A stretch of 39,882 nucleotides of DNA from positions 1 to 39,882 of IMG/VR virus record IMGVR_UViG_3300036884_000107. One strand, written 5' to 3'. A model generated the notes under the pieces. The model had not been told where the DNA came from. It made no database searches and was given only the letters and a program-made list of their open reading frames with translations. Both the position numbers and the translations under genes were made by a program. Of the stretch, positions 6,217-12,160 are shown one piece after another (the first letter of the stretch is position 1; each line of letters begins with the position of its first letter). Source of the stretch: a virus.

Positions 6217-6237
6217 ATCCCTCCCTGTACCTAGACA
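6216..6237 (-). repeat. Intercistronic linker B, short form, copy 4
   Basis: Identical over 22 nt to 6031-6052. It joins the zinc-ribbon gene at 6231-6440 to the HTH gene at 6216. Confidence 0.85.
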
Positions 6238-6440
6238 TCTAAAAAGCCTGTTGTTTCCCACTTCTTTTCACAATCTGGACAAATACCTTCAAAGCTATCT
6301 CCATCTTCATCTTCTGAAATACTTGAATACTCTGAATTTCCCCATTCACTTCCACTAAACTCTTGCCCACACGCAGGACAAGGAAGCCAAAAATATCCAA
6401 ATACTTGTGCGCCTACTTTATGTATCAATCTATTTTTCAT
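6231..6440 (-). CDS. Zinc-ribbon protein (69 aa)
   Basis: From the ATG at 6440 (ribosome site AGGGAGAAAT from linker B) the protein has CPAC near residue 22 and CPDC near residue 54, separated by an acidic, Ser-rich loop (SEYSSISEDEDGDSFEG). This is the pattern of a two-knuckle zinc ribbon. It might bind nucleic acid or act as an inhibitor or adaptor of a host enzyme. The frame is open for 47 more codons upstream, but that part reads through the linker and has no start signal. Confidence 0.6.
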   Translation of the reverse strand: MKNRLIHKVGAQVFGYFWLPCPACGQEFSGSEWGNSEYSSISEDEDGDSFEGICPDCEKKWETTGFLDV

Positions 6441-6445
6441 ATTTC

Positions 6446-6465
6446 TCCCTGTACCTATAAAAGGA
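6446..6465 (-). repeat. Intercistronic linker B, copy 5 (long form)
   Basis: Third 20-nt long-form copy, between the zinc-ribbon genes at 6231-6440 and 6466-6651. Confidence 0.85.
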
Positions 6466-6651
6466 CTACTGTCCCAATCTACATTTACAAATCCTACAAC
6501 CCGTATAGTATTTCCCTGTACAGACCATAACGCCACCGCTATATCCTTCCATATGTTTATATTCTTTTGTATCGGGAACAACTACCGATATAGGATTTCT
6601 ACAATGACATTTTTTATTTTTAGCGTAAAATTCAATAGTTATACTATTCAT
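6466..6651 (-). CDS. Zinc-ribbon-like protein (61 aa)
   Basis: The chosen ATG at 6651 has a good ribosome site (GGGGAGAGAAGT). Cys pairs occur near the N-terminus (KCHC) and at the C-terminus (GCRICKC), with another Cys at MVCTG; together these could bind one or two zinc ions. No named family. It follows the NinG gene by 13 nt in the same operon. Confidence 0.55.
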   Translation of the reverse strand: MNSITIEFYAKNKKCHCRNPISVVVPDTKEYKHMEGYSGGVMVCTGKYYTGCRICKCRLGQ

Positions 6652-6664
6652 ACTTCTCTCCCCA

Positions 6665-7078
6665 CTATAAGAGTTCAACTAATTTTTTATATTTCTCGTA
6701 AATCTCTTTGAATTGATATTCCTTTAAGGGCAAACTTGTTGTGCTATCGTGAACCATCTTGTCGTATTCTTTTAATCCAAGTTCATCTATTAACTTTCGT
6801 GTAAAAATCCTATATTGTCCTCCACCGAATAAATTACAACCCGCACATTGGGGCTTCACAAGGCGCTCATCAAATAACACGGCATTTGACCGTCCCCCTA
6901 TTCCATGACCGGCTTGCATTTTCTTCCATTCTTTCAACGTCCCGCAGGTGTAGCATTTTGTATATTCTCCATACTCTCGGTTCTTTAATCGAATATACTG
7001 CGAAAAAATCGACCATGCTTTCTTTTTCCACTTCTTCTCAACTTTTACTTTCTTTGGTTTAGCGAATTTTAATTTCAT
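6665..7078 (-). CDS. ninG: NinG/Rap-like recombination protein (137 aa)
   Basis: This matches the phage NinG/Rap family, which helps recombination by acting on branched DNA (Holliday-junction and D-loop nuclease in lambda). Diagnostic features in order are a very basic N-terminus, CYTC (42-45), M-AGHGIGGRSN (His58), the FDERLVKPQCAGCN block (Cys78/81) and a C-terminal helix ending in KKLVELL. The Cys/His pattern is an HNH-like zinc-bound nuclease core. Length is shorter than lambda NinG (about 200 aa). Ribosome site GGAGGTAATCC is strong, and the ATG overlaps the TGA of a small membrane gene. Its presence in a block of tiny genes parallels the lambda nin region. Confidence 0.8.
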   Translation of the reverse strand: MKLKFAKPKKVKVEKKWKKKAWSIFSQYIRLKNREYGEYTKCYTCGTLKEWKKMQAGHGIGGRSNAVLFDERLVKPQCAGCNLFGGGQYRIFTRKLIDELGLKEYDKMVHDSTTSLPLKEYQFKEIYEKYKKLVELL

Positions 7079-7191
7079 GGATTACCTCCAATAGATCCCA
7101 ACCCACACGCAAAGGCCATCATCAAAACAAAGAAGACCCCTATAAAGAACCATTCCCAGTAAAAGTGTTTACGATAATCAGCGTATTTCAT
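7075..7191 (-). CDS. Small single-pass membrane protein (38 aa)
   Basis: One hydrophobic segment (about residues 13-32: EWFFIGVFFVLMMAFACGLG) after a charged N-terminus (KYADYRKH). It has a GGGAG ribosome site and its TGA overlaps the NinG start (ATGA), so its translation is coupled to NinG. The role is unknown. Confidence 0.55.
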   Translation of the reverse strand: MKYADYRKHFYWEWFFIGVFFVLMMAFACGLGSIGGNP

Positions 7192-7205
7192 AGGTTTTCT
7201 CCCTT

Positions 7206-7238
7206 CCGCACGCAATCCCATGTCTTAATTGTGTGCGG
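7206..7238. repeat. 11-bp inverted repeat upstream of the membrane-protein/NinG genes
   Basis: The arms are CCGCACGCAAT (7206-7216) and ATTGTGTGCGG (7228-7238). As plus-strand RNA the arms pair fully with one G-U; as minus-strand RNA there is one A-C mismatch. The loop is 11 nt. No U-run follows, so it may be a protein-binding site or an mRNA structure just before the GGGAG ribosome site. Confidence 0.5.
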
Positions 7239-7252
7239 CTGGCAGGAAGCCT

Positions 7253-7453
7253 CTACTCATCCTCCGAGCTTTGACTTTGGATCGGACTAGGAGGAGTCGG
7301 TTTGAGATGGCTTGTTTCTTTCACCAAGTCCCATTTCTTGTGGACGTAACATAATTGCTTATCCGGTGGTACATGCAAAGACCAATCTCCCAAGCGTCTG
7401 GAACACCCTGGAAACCTGCATAATCCTCTATAGCGCATATCGTTTGGCAGCAT
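7253..7453 (-). CDS. Cys-rich small protein (66 aa)
   Basis: The N-terminal half has four possible zinc ligands (LCRFPGC, QLCYVHKKW) and the C-terminus is a Pro/Ser tail ending in acidic residues. The real start is the ATG at 7453, with GGAGATAACT in front; the upstream TTG in the same frame lies within that ribosome site. No family recognised. It lies 2 nt after the preceding gene. Confidence 0.55.
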   Translation of the reverse strand: MLPNDMRYRGLCRFPGCSRRLGDWSLHVPPDKQLCYVHKKWDLVKETSHLKPTPPSPIQSQSSEDE

Positions 7454-7455
7454 AG

Positions 7456-7917
7456 TTATCTCCAATCAACGTAATCACACCCTGTAGCGGTTTTCGTTAT
7501 CTTATTCCATTTATTTGTTGAACATTTTGTATAAGCTGTTCCATCTTTCTTGTATGCTTCAACGAGTGGCTTATGACACTTCGGACACGCTCCTAGAGTG
7601 ACTTGTGGGGTCGTAGGTTGAGCTACGGGAGCTGGTACGGGTGCTGAGTGGGCATTGTTGGTCTCCACGTTCCATGATGGCTGAAACCCGTTTGTCATAA
7701 ACCCGTTAATTACCGCCATTATCCTACTGACCGGAACGATGGTATTATCTACCAATCTAATCGTTGTACCTACATGAAATCCCTTGAAGTATGAGTCTAT
7801 GTGAATACTCATGGGTGCTTCGGGTAAATCCTTTTCAACCGGGATAGCTCGTGCTAGTACTTCATCTGCCGATTCTTTCATCTGCTGCTCATACGCTTCC
7901 GTTTGTTGGTTACTCAT
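7456..7917 (-). CDS. Hypothetical protein with C-terminal zinc ribbon (153 aa)
   Basis: Three parts are visible. The N-terminal helical and acidic segment is followed by a middle beta-like domain (SYFKGFHVGTTIRLVDNTIVPVSRIMAVINGFMTNGF) and a Pro/Ala linker. The C-terminal ribbon has CPKCHKPLV, then KCS and GCDYVDWR, as in topoisomerase-type zinc ribbons. A DNA-binding role in replication or recombination is plausible from the neighbours but not shown. Its start overlaps the upstream gene by 8 nt (GGAGGCGATGAACT ATG). Confidence 0.6.
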   Translation of the reverse strand: MSNQQTEAYEQQMKESADEVLARAIPVEKDLPEAPMSIHIDSYFKGFHVGTTIRLVDNTIVPVSRIMAVINGFMTNGFQPSWNVETNNAHSAPVPAPVAQPTTPQVTLGACPKCHKPLVEAYKKDGTAYTKCSTNKWNKITKTATGCDYVDWR

Positions 7918-8116
7918 AGTTCATCGCCTCCATTTTCTTATCTAACATGAATTGCGGATTATATAAATCGTCTATGTCATTCATACAATCTTCGTGAACA
8001 CTTTTCATAGCTTTCTTTGCTTCCTCAAATGTACACAATCCTTTTTTCCAACATACTTGGATAAAATCATAACTTGCTTTTGATGCTTTTATAATTCCGA
8101 GTGCTTTTTTGTGCAT
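7910..8116 (-). CDS. Hypothetical helical protein (68 aa)
   Basis: Basic N-terminal helix (MHKKALGIIKASKAS) and an acidic C-terminal half (HEDCMNDIDDLYNPQFMLDKKMEAM). No family recognised. A GAAAGGAAT ribosome site precedes the ATG, which lies one base after the stop of the preceding gene. Confidence 0.6.
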   Translation of the reverse strand: MHKKALGIIKASKASYDFIQVCWKKGLCTFEEAKKAMKSVHEDCMNDIDDLYNPQFMLDKKMEAMNYE

Positions 8117-8117
8117 A

Positions 8118-8282
8118 TTATTCCTTTCTATCTAATGTTTTTATTTTTTCCTCTAATGACGTCGTATCTTCTTGAATCTCATCTTGGCGTTCTTGTTCCG
8201 CTTCTTGATGTTCGATCCAACGATCTTTATTCGACTTATATTTTGCCCAGTTAGCCCAGTCTTGTGGTGTTGGTTTTTTCAT
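8118..8282 (-). CDS. Small charged protein (54 aa)
   Basis: A highly charged, probably fully helical protein: PQDWANWAKYKSNKDRW then a Glu/Gln-rich run. It begins one base after the stop of the transglycosylase gene, with GAGAGGATG about 10 nt upstream, and ends one base before the next ATG, which supports it as real. Function unknown; it could be a coiled-coil partner of a neighbour. Confidence 0.55.
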   Translation of the reverse strand: MKKPTPQDWANWAKYKSNKDRWIEHQEAEQERQDEIQEDTTSLEEKIKTLDRKE

Positions 8283-8283
8283 A

Positions 8284-8754
8284 TTACTTACATCCTCTCC
8301 CGTACCAAGGATTCCATCCCTGACGTAAAAATAATTTATACGCTAAATCAACTTGAACATGCCAATCCCGAATCTCATCTATCGTTTGTCCGTGTACTTG
8401 ATTCCATTGTGCAATTCCGAAATCCCATGTATTGTTCGTATTGAAATTATATGCTTGCGGGTCTAATCGGCTTTCGCTGATAAAACACTCTAAAGCTTTG
8501 ACTTGCGCCCGATTCCCGCTAGGTTCGAATACTTGTAAAATATAATCGACTATTTCCTGTAGTTCGGGTTTGGTTTCTTTCGCCATCACTACTTCTACAA
8601 AACACCCAGAGGCTTGACAAGGTGAAATGACTTTCGGTTCGGTTGAAACACAGATGAATCCGGTAACTAAGAAGAAAAGAATAACTCCCATATACCATGA
8701 GCGTTTTTGGTATCTCCGGATGATCTTTTCATTTACTAAGGCTTTAGATTTCAT
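8284..8754 (-). CDS. Membrane-anchored SLT-like lytic transglycosylase (156 aa)
   Basis: Peptidoglycan-cleaving enzyme by homology pattern. Residues 20-37 form a hydrophobic segment after a basic N-terminus (signal anchor or signal peptide), so the domain acts outside the membrane. The C-terminal domain has ALECFISESRLDPQAYN (likely catalytic Glu94 in the ES motif), then NNTWDFGIAQWNQVHG (the G-..Q motif of SLT/lysozyme folds) and AYKLFLRQGWNPWYG. It is encoded away from the late lysis cassette, among early genes. It could therefore serve phage release or exclusion, or local wall remodelling. The start follows the upstream TAA by one base. Confidence 0.75.
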   Translation of the reverse strand: MKSKALVNEKIIRRYQKRSWYMGVILFFLVTGFICVSTEPKVISPCQASGCFVEVVMAKETKPELQEIVDYILQVFEPSGNRAQVKALECFISESRLDPQAYNFNTNNTWDFGIAQWNQVHGQTIDEIRDWHVQVDLAYKLFLRQGWNPWYGRGCK

Positions 8755-8755
8755 A

Positions 8756-9151
8756 TTAGTTATTTTCTATTTCTACCAATTTATATCTTTTACCCATAAA
8801 TCGTATTGATCTATAACTAGGTACTTCTATTAAAGAAAACGCTTCTCTTACTTTTCTAATAAATGATTCTAAAGATATATTGTTTTTTTCCGTATGCGCT
8901 GTTACTTCTCTACTTGAATTATGAGTTACTTCTTCATTACCAAATTTTAGAACAAAATACATATCTTTTGAGGAAGCAGAAGAATGCCAAGATGATGAAT
9001 CTATGTAATATCCTATATTTTCAAACATCTGATGTCCTGACTCTAAAGCTTGGACTTTCAACATTTCGTCAAATAAATTTTCTAAATCTTCTAACGAATT
9101 TAATAATCTTTTATTTGTAGTATTTACATTTATTATATTTATATCTTTCAT
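8756..9151 (-). CDS. Hypothetical protein (131 aa)
   Basis: Mixed alpha/beta composition with acidic N-terminal helices (LLNSLEDLENLFDEML) and a Ser-rich loop (DSSSWHSSASSKD) before a FVLKFG strand. No family recognised. It has a ribosome site (AGGGAGTTCAAT) and its ATG overlaps the TGA of the HTH regulator gene, so it is co-translated with that regulator. Confidence 0.6.
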   Translation of the reverse strand: MKDINIINVNTTNKRLLNSLEDLENLFDEMLKVQALESGHQMFENIGYYIDSSSWHSSASSKDMYFVLKFGNEEVTHNSSREVTAHTEKNNISLESFIRKVREAFSLIEVPSYRSIRFMGKRYKLVEIENN

Positions 9152-9318
9152 ATTGAACTCCCTACGGTAATGATCTTATCTATTTCTGATTGTGGTATGC
9201 GGACTAACTTCCCAATCTTTATGGCTTTGATCTTTCCGGCTTTTATCATTCTATCTATATTCCGTTCACTTACATTGAGTTGAAGTGAAGCGGTTTTTCG
9301 TGTTAGTAAGTCATTCAT
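9148..9318 (-). CDS. Excisionase-type HTH protein (56 aa)
   Basis: A small winged-helix/HTH_17 (MerR-like, excisionase) fold: LLTRKTASLQLNVSERNIDRMIKAGKIKAIKIGKLVRIPQSEI broken here by domain halves; the helix TRKTASLQLNVSERNI and the strand KIKAIKIGKLVRIP are typical. It may be a regulator or directionality factor. No integrase is present in the window. The ATG at 9318 is chosen because a TTGACA-N17-TACAGT promoter with a TG extension ends 6 nt before it, so the mRNA would be leaderless. The longer frame upstream would run through the promoter. Confidence 0.75.
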   Translation of the reverse strand: MNDLLTRKTASLQLNVSERNIDRMIKAGKIKAIKIGKLVRIPQSEIDKIITVGSSI

Positions 9319-9324
9319 GGTTAT

Positions 9325-9353
9325 ACTGTAACATACTTGTCTAGTGTTGTCAA
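9325..9353 (-). promoter_or_regulatory. Promoter of the HTH gene (leaderless)
   Basis: TTGACA (9353-9348), 17-nt spacer, TACAGT (9330-9325) with TG one base upstream of the -10. Six nt separate the -10 from the ATG. The spacer contains CTAGACAAG, also found at 9614-9622 in another gap, which makes it a candidate operator. Confidence 0.65.
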
Positions 9354-9368
9354 TAGGGGAAAATAGCT

Positions 9369-9497
9369 TCAACCCATCTTTTTCAAAACCATTTTTGCGG
9401 CGTTTCTTAAAAACTCAGACACCGTAATTTCATGTACCTTGCAGTAATCTTTTATTTCTTTCAATAATATAGGTTTAATTCTAACAATTACTCTCAT
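9369..9497 (-). CDS. Ribbon-helix-helix regulator (42 aa)
   Basis: A minimal CopG/Arc-like fold: the N-terminal strand RVIVRIKP, helix A ILLKEIKDYCKVHE and helix B TVSEFLRNAAKMVLKK. This is the standard RHH layout for a dimeric DNA-binding repressor. The ribosome site is a weak AAAGG about 9 nt before the ATG. Upstream, CATAC repeats 11 nt apart could be an autoregulatory site. It probably represses its own operon or the promoter just downstream at 9325-9353. Confidence 0.65.
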   Translation of the reverse strand: MRVIVRIKPILLKEIKDYCKVHEITVSEFLRNAAKMVLKKMG

Positions 9498-9634
9498 AAT
9501 GTATGCCTTTTGTATGTACACTTTCCGCAGTTCAAACCCCCCTCTGATACTAACTCTAATACCTCCCTCCGTTCTCGGGCTCCCTCCGGAGATGATAGTT
9601 AGGCCACCCTAGAGTCTTGTCTAGGTCAAAGTGT
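9498..9634 (-). other. Intergenic regulatory gap (137 nt)
   Basis: No gene seen on either strand. It contains two CATAC half-sites 11 nt apart close to the ribbon-helix-helix start, a CTCC/GGAG short hairpin region (about 9580-9595), CTCTAGGGTGG and a CTAGACAAG copy (9614-9622) preceded by TTGAC. A promoter for the regulator gene is expected here, but I cannot define a convincing -10. Confidence 0.4.
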
Positions 9635-9982
9635 CTAGTTATCTCCCTCAGTCGCTGTCGAACGTACGGCATTGTGAGCTACTCCACTTTCGTGTGTAGA
9701 TGGGTAGTCCGTTCCCCGTCCCTCATCAAATTCTGTTTTCTGATTAATGTCATTCCATTGTTCATCTGTACATTTAGCAACAAACGCTAAAATTCTTAAA
9801 TTGCGGGATTTTCTTTCTTCTCCAAGTGGTCTTGTTAATTTAGTTGTAATCCAATAAGCAACGGATTTTCTATTTGGAAAACGGGAATATCGACTACGAA
9901 TTACTTCAATATCAAAAGGGAGTAAATGATATTTTTTTGCTAATTGTTTATGAAGATTGATAAAAAATTCTTTTCTTTCCAT
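9635..9982 (-). CDS. Hypothetical protein controlled by a structured leader (115 aa)
   Basis: A basic N-terminal two-thirds (EFFINLHKQLAKKYHLLPFDIEVIRSRYSRFPNRKSVAYWITTKL, then KSRNLRILAFVAKCTDEQW) and an acidic, disordered tail. No family recognised. The ATG sits immediately after a terminator-like hairpin and T-run, without a Shine-Dalgarno, so expression should depend on the folding of the leader. It precedes the ribbon-helix-helix and excisionase-like genes and may be part of the same switch. Confidence 0.6.
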   Translation of the reverse strand: MERKEFFINLHKQLAKKYHLLPFDIEVIRSRYSRFPNRKSVAYWITTKLTRPLGEERKSRNLRILAFVAKCTDEQWNDINQKTEFDEGRGTDYPSTHESGVAHNAVRSTATEGDN

Positions 9983-9984
9983 AT

Positions 9985-10033
9985 AAAAACCGTCTTGCCT
10001 CTTGGTTGTGGTTGCCCCAAGACGGGCGCAACC
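9985..10033 (-). promoter_or_regulatory. Candidate transcription attenuator: terminator with competing hairpin
   Basis: On the minus strand the terminator stem CCGTCTTG (10025-10018) / CAAGACGG (9997-9990) is followed by TTTTT (9989-9985). Its 5' arm is buried in an alternative stem, GGTTGCGCCC (10033-10024) with GGGGCAACC (10018-10010), nine pairs with one bulged G. Both cannot form together. A further outer arm, AACCGT, about 10 nt upstream, can also pair with the ACGGTT at the 3' side. This layout fits a riboswitch, attenuator or protein-controlled leader. Confidence 0.55.
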
Positions 10034-10072
10034 AAAAGGAAAAACGGTTCTATCTTGGTATTTCCAGTTACT

Positions 10073-10101
10073 ATTATACTATGTCTGTCAATACTCTGCA
10101 A
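10073..10101 (-). promoter_or_regulatory. Promoter upstream of the structured leader
   Basis: A perfect TATAAT (10078-10073) with TTGCAG (10101-10096) 17 nt upstream. The predicted start near 10066 gives a leader of about 84 nt to the ATG at 9982. A TTGACA only 7 nt upstream of the -10 is wrongly spaced for sigma70. Confidence 0.5.
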
Positions 10102-10110
10102 CTCCCAGTA

Positions 10111-10545
10111 TCAAACTAAATGTTTAGTATGATATTCTATATGGTGCGCTTGACATAACCAAAGAACGTCTTTCCAATGTTCTCCTGTGTATCCAAGTGT
10201 ATGATGTCCTTCAATTTTTCCATGACAATATATCAAACTATCAACAATTTTATCCATTTCACATTTATCGGGTTTTATAATTTCCCCTTTTCGTACCGCT
10301 TCCCGTAATTTTGTTCTTGCTTCCCATTTTTCGGGATATTTTAATCTCATTTTTTTACTTGATTTATTAAGGCTATTTTTTCCATTATCAGTTAAAGAGT
10401 ATTTTTTCATTGTTTTTAATTTATGTTGTTTATTTTTGTTGTATGTTTTTTTGGAATACTCTTTTTTGCATGACTTACATATACCGTGTGTATCACAATA
10501 CTTATTCTCGTTTGTTAATTCTGTTTTACATTTACAACAGTACAT
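10111..10545 (-). CDS. HNH-type endonuclease-like protein with N-terminal zinc ribbon (144 aa)
   Basis: The N-terminus has CCKC and CKSC Cys pairs with a Cys/His between, a zinc ribbon. A long basic linker (KKTYNKNKQHKLKTMKKY..) follows. The C-terminal WEARTKLREAVRKGEIIKPDKCE...EGHHTLGY....VLWLCQAHHIEYH region is the conserved HNH-like unit common in phage proteins of this class: IEGHH...H is the core and the last two His are likely metal ligands. One CxxC normally found before the HNH core is incomplete here (C-EMDK..C). Ribosome site GGGAGGGAAGAT is strong. Confidence 0.65.
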   Translation of the reverse strand: MYCCKCKTELTNENKYCDTHGICKSCKKEYSKKTYNKNKQHKLKTMKKYSLTDNGKNSLNKSSKKMRLKYPEKWEARTKLREAVRKGEIIKPDKCEMDKIVDSLIYCHGKIEGHHTLGYTGEHWKDVLWLCQAHHIEYHTKHLV

Positions 10546-10599
10546 ATCTTCCCTCCCCGTATCAACCCCTCTTCTCTCTAGGGCTAGAGTAAATCTTCC

Positions 10600-10779
10600 C
10601 TACATAAAACTATCAAATTCTTCTTCATTTGCTTTTCGTCCTATATGACGCTCAAAGTCTTCTAATAATAAAAATACGTTTATTCCACAGTTTTCTTTAT
10701 GACAAGTCTTTTTATGCCATATTACAAGTCGCCTAATATTTACAGCTTTGTGTTTTTCTATTGCTTCAGTTATTTTCAT
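10600..10779 (-). CDS. Hypothetical small protein (59 aa)
   Basis: An ORF with KTCHKENC (possible partial metal site) in the middle and a charged C-terminal helix (LLLEDFERHIGRKANEEEF). It lies between the genes at 10111 and 10801, with a GGGAG from linker C about 12 nt upstream of the ATG. No family recognised. A short palindrome, CTCTAG-CC-CTAGAG, lies just downstream of its stop. Confidence 0.5.
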   Translation of the reverse strand: MKITEAIEKHKAVNIRRLVIWHKKTCHKENCGINVFLLLEDFERHIGRKANEEEFDSFM

Positions 10780-10787
10780 ATTTTCTG

Positions 10788-10802
10788 TTCTCCCTAGGAG
10801 TC
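10788..10802 (-). repeat. Intercistronic linker C, copy 1
   Basis: GACTCCTAGGGAGAA on the minus strand, identical at 11066-11080. It contains the end of the upstream gene (TGA CTCC) and the GGGAG ribosome site; CTCC and GGAG can pair and might mask the site. Confidence 0.75.
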
Positions 10803-11061
10803 AAATGCTATCTTTTAATGTATTGAGAAAATCAAACTGAAACGACTTACTGTATTTTCGACCTAAGGCTCGATAGTATTCTTTATGGTTTGCCGCATAT
10901 TTCATTTGTCGAATAACGTGCTTCCGTTTCTGTATTAAGTCTTTTTTATACGAGATAGACCCTTTACGGCATCGTTCACACAATCTACTACGGACAGTAA
11001 CAATAGGTCGTCCGCATTCGCTACATTTCTTTTCTGTTTCTTTTTGATGTCGTCCTTCCAT
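10801..11061 (-). CDS. Zinc-ribbon basic protein (86 aa)
   Basis: CSEC (about residue 13-16) and CERC (28-31) form a compact zinc ribbon of the kind seen in many phage proteins. The rest is very basic (SISYKKDLIQKRKHVIRQMKYAANHK), suggesting nucleic-acid binding. It has a GGGAGAATAGT ribosome site from linker C. It resembles the N-terminal part of the HNH-like protein at 10111 in layout, but without an HNH domain. Confidence 0.6.
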   Translation of the reverse strand: MEGRHQKETEKKCSECGRPIVTVRSRLCERCRKGSISYKKDLIQKRKHVIRQMKYAANHKEYYRALGRKYSKSFQFDFLNTLKDSI

Positions 11062-11065
11062 ACTA

Positions 11066-11080
11066 TTCTCCCTAGGAGTC
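11066..11080 (-). repeat. Intercistronic linker C, copy 2
   Basis: Identical over 15 nt to 10788-10802. It is preceded on the minus strand by a GGGGA...TCCCC stem at the end of the upstream gene. Confidence 0.75.
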
Positions 11081-11090
11081 TGGGGAGTAG

Positions 11091-11414
11091 CTATTTCCCC
11101 AATCTAAAAAACTTTATTTCAGGTATTTTTGATTTCATAAGCAATATCTCACTAATAGTTTTTGTTTGCGTTCCTTCCTCAATATCATTCCAATATAAAT
11201 AAGCTAATCGTAAAACGGGGTATAATAGCGCCACAACAATACGAACACATACTTGAAAAAAATACCACTTTAGAACATTCCAAATAGTCAAGCGTTTTAA
11301 TACAATTTCCAACCTATCCATTGGCCGTTGCCACAAGAACCACATATCCTTTTCAAACAACATGCGCCATTCTTTTATGGTAAATGGTAATCCTATGTTT
11401 TTTTGTAATGCCAT
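11091..11414 (-). CDS. Small membrane protein (107 aa)
   Basis: A basic, Trp-rich N-terminal half, then one or two hydrophobic segments (about residues 45-75: NVLKWYFFQVCVRIVVALLYPVLR broken by two Arg) and a hydrophilic tail. It looks like an integral or peripheral membrane protein facing the cytoplasm. No family recognised; superinfection exclusion would be a typical role for such early phage membrane proteins, but nothing shows it directly. Ribosome site GGGGGGAT ATG. Confidence 0.5.
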   Translation of the reverse strand: MALQKNIGLPFTIKEWRMLFEKDMWFLWQRPMDRLEIVLKRLTIWNVLKWYFFQVCVRIVVALLYPVLRLAYLYWNDIEEGTQTKTISEILLMKSKIPEIKFFRLGK

Positions 11415-11439
11415 ATCCCCCCAGACTTCTATTGAGAAA

Positions 11440-11766
11440 CTAACTAAACGTAACTACTCCCTTTACATTATCAAAATGCATGACGACGGAACTTGATTTT
11501 ACAAAACGATCATGCATCTCTTGAGCTTTTTGTTTTCGTTTTGTTCGTGTCGTTTCATCTGCTAAGAATTGTCCTTTATGTTGAAGATTTTGTCTTTCCC
11601 TGCGGATTGTTTCGCTTGAAGAACACTTGGTAAGAAAATGCTCCCATTGCGTTGGAGTCAGTTTCAGTCCTTGTCTCTGCCAAATCGTCGCCATAAGTAA
11701 ACGGTCATTCCCCCGACTTTTAGGAATAGTTGATAAAATCTCTTTGACTAATGGTTCTATTTCCAT
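11440..11766 (-). CDS. Probable winged-helix DNA-binding protein (108 aa)
   Basis: The pattern SRGNDRLLMATIWQRQGL...SSSETIRRERQNLQHKGQF resembles small phage HTH proteins in which a conserved ETI-R-R..LQ helix is the recognition helix. A basic segment follows (ETTRTKRKQKAQEMHDRF). It likely binds DNA as a regulator or replication accessory protein. No clear Shine-Dalgarno is present before the ATG at 11766; CCTAGCAACTT lies there instead. Confidence 0.5.
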   Translation of the reverse strand: MEIEPLVKEILSTIPKSRGNDRLLMATIWQRQGLKLTPTQWEHFLTKCSSSETIRRERQNLQHKGQFLADETTRTKRKQKAQEMHDRFVKSSSVVMHFDNVKGVVTFS

Positions 11767-11889
11767 AAGTTGCTAGGCATAAACCGTAGTTTTAGATGAC
11801 CAAACTATTTTTCCATTCAAGGGTTACCCCCTTTCAGCCGTTTTCTTTCAGATAGCGAGGCTAACTTTTCTTTTCAAGGGCATCTGCTG
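11767..11889 (-). other. Intergenic gap with possible leader peptide
   Basis: About 123 nt. A TTG-started 15-codon frame with AAAGGGGG six nt upstream ends in GCC TAG just before the ATG at 11766 and could be a leader peptide. No terminator or clear promoter is visible. Confidence 0.25.
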
Positions 11890-12150
11890 TCATTCCATAA
11901 ACGCCCTGAAAGTCTGCAACGCTTCTTTCGGATCGGTACCCACATAGTCGTTATAAAACATTTCCCAATGTCCTTTTGAGTTTTTTGCTTTCCCGTATTC
12001 TATTTTAAAATATATTTTTTTAAACGGTTTTTTGAGGATATATAAAAGTCGTTGTGTCCGGTTTCCTAAACGGTAATTTTTCTTTACTCCATTTAATTGC
12101 CAAACCTGACATTTACTTATAAAGGGGTATTTCGTAGCTAGCTTTTTCAT
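11890..12150 (-). CDS. Hypothetical basic protein (86 aa)
   Basis: A strongly basic protein (KKNYRLGNRTQRLLYILKKPFKKIYFKIEYGKAKNSKG), rich in Lys and Tyr, with an acidic end (GTDPKEALQTFRAFME). The last part resembles a small DNA/RNA-binding or anti-restriction-like fold, but no family is recognised. It is the first gene after the best promoter in the window (TTGACA-N16-TATAAT), so it is likely made early and in quantity. The ATG lies 10 nt after the -10, with no real Shine-Dalgarno. Confidence 0.6.
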   Translation of the reverse strand: MKKLATKYPFISKCQVWQLNGVKKNYRLGNRTQRLLYILKKPFKKIYFKIEYGKAKNSKGHWEMFYNDYVGTDPKEALQTFRAFME

Positions 12151-12160
12151 ACCTAGCTTG

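Noticed and set aside
10073-10091. TTGACA and TATAAT only 7 nt apart upstream of the structured leader
   Set aside because: Spacing is too short for a sigma70 promoter; TTGCAG at 17 nt is used instead.
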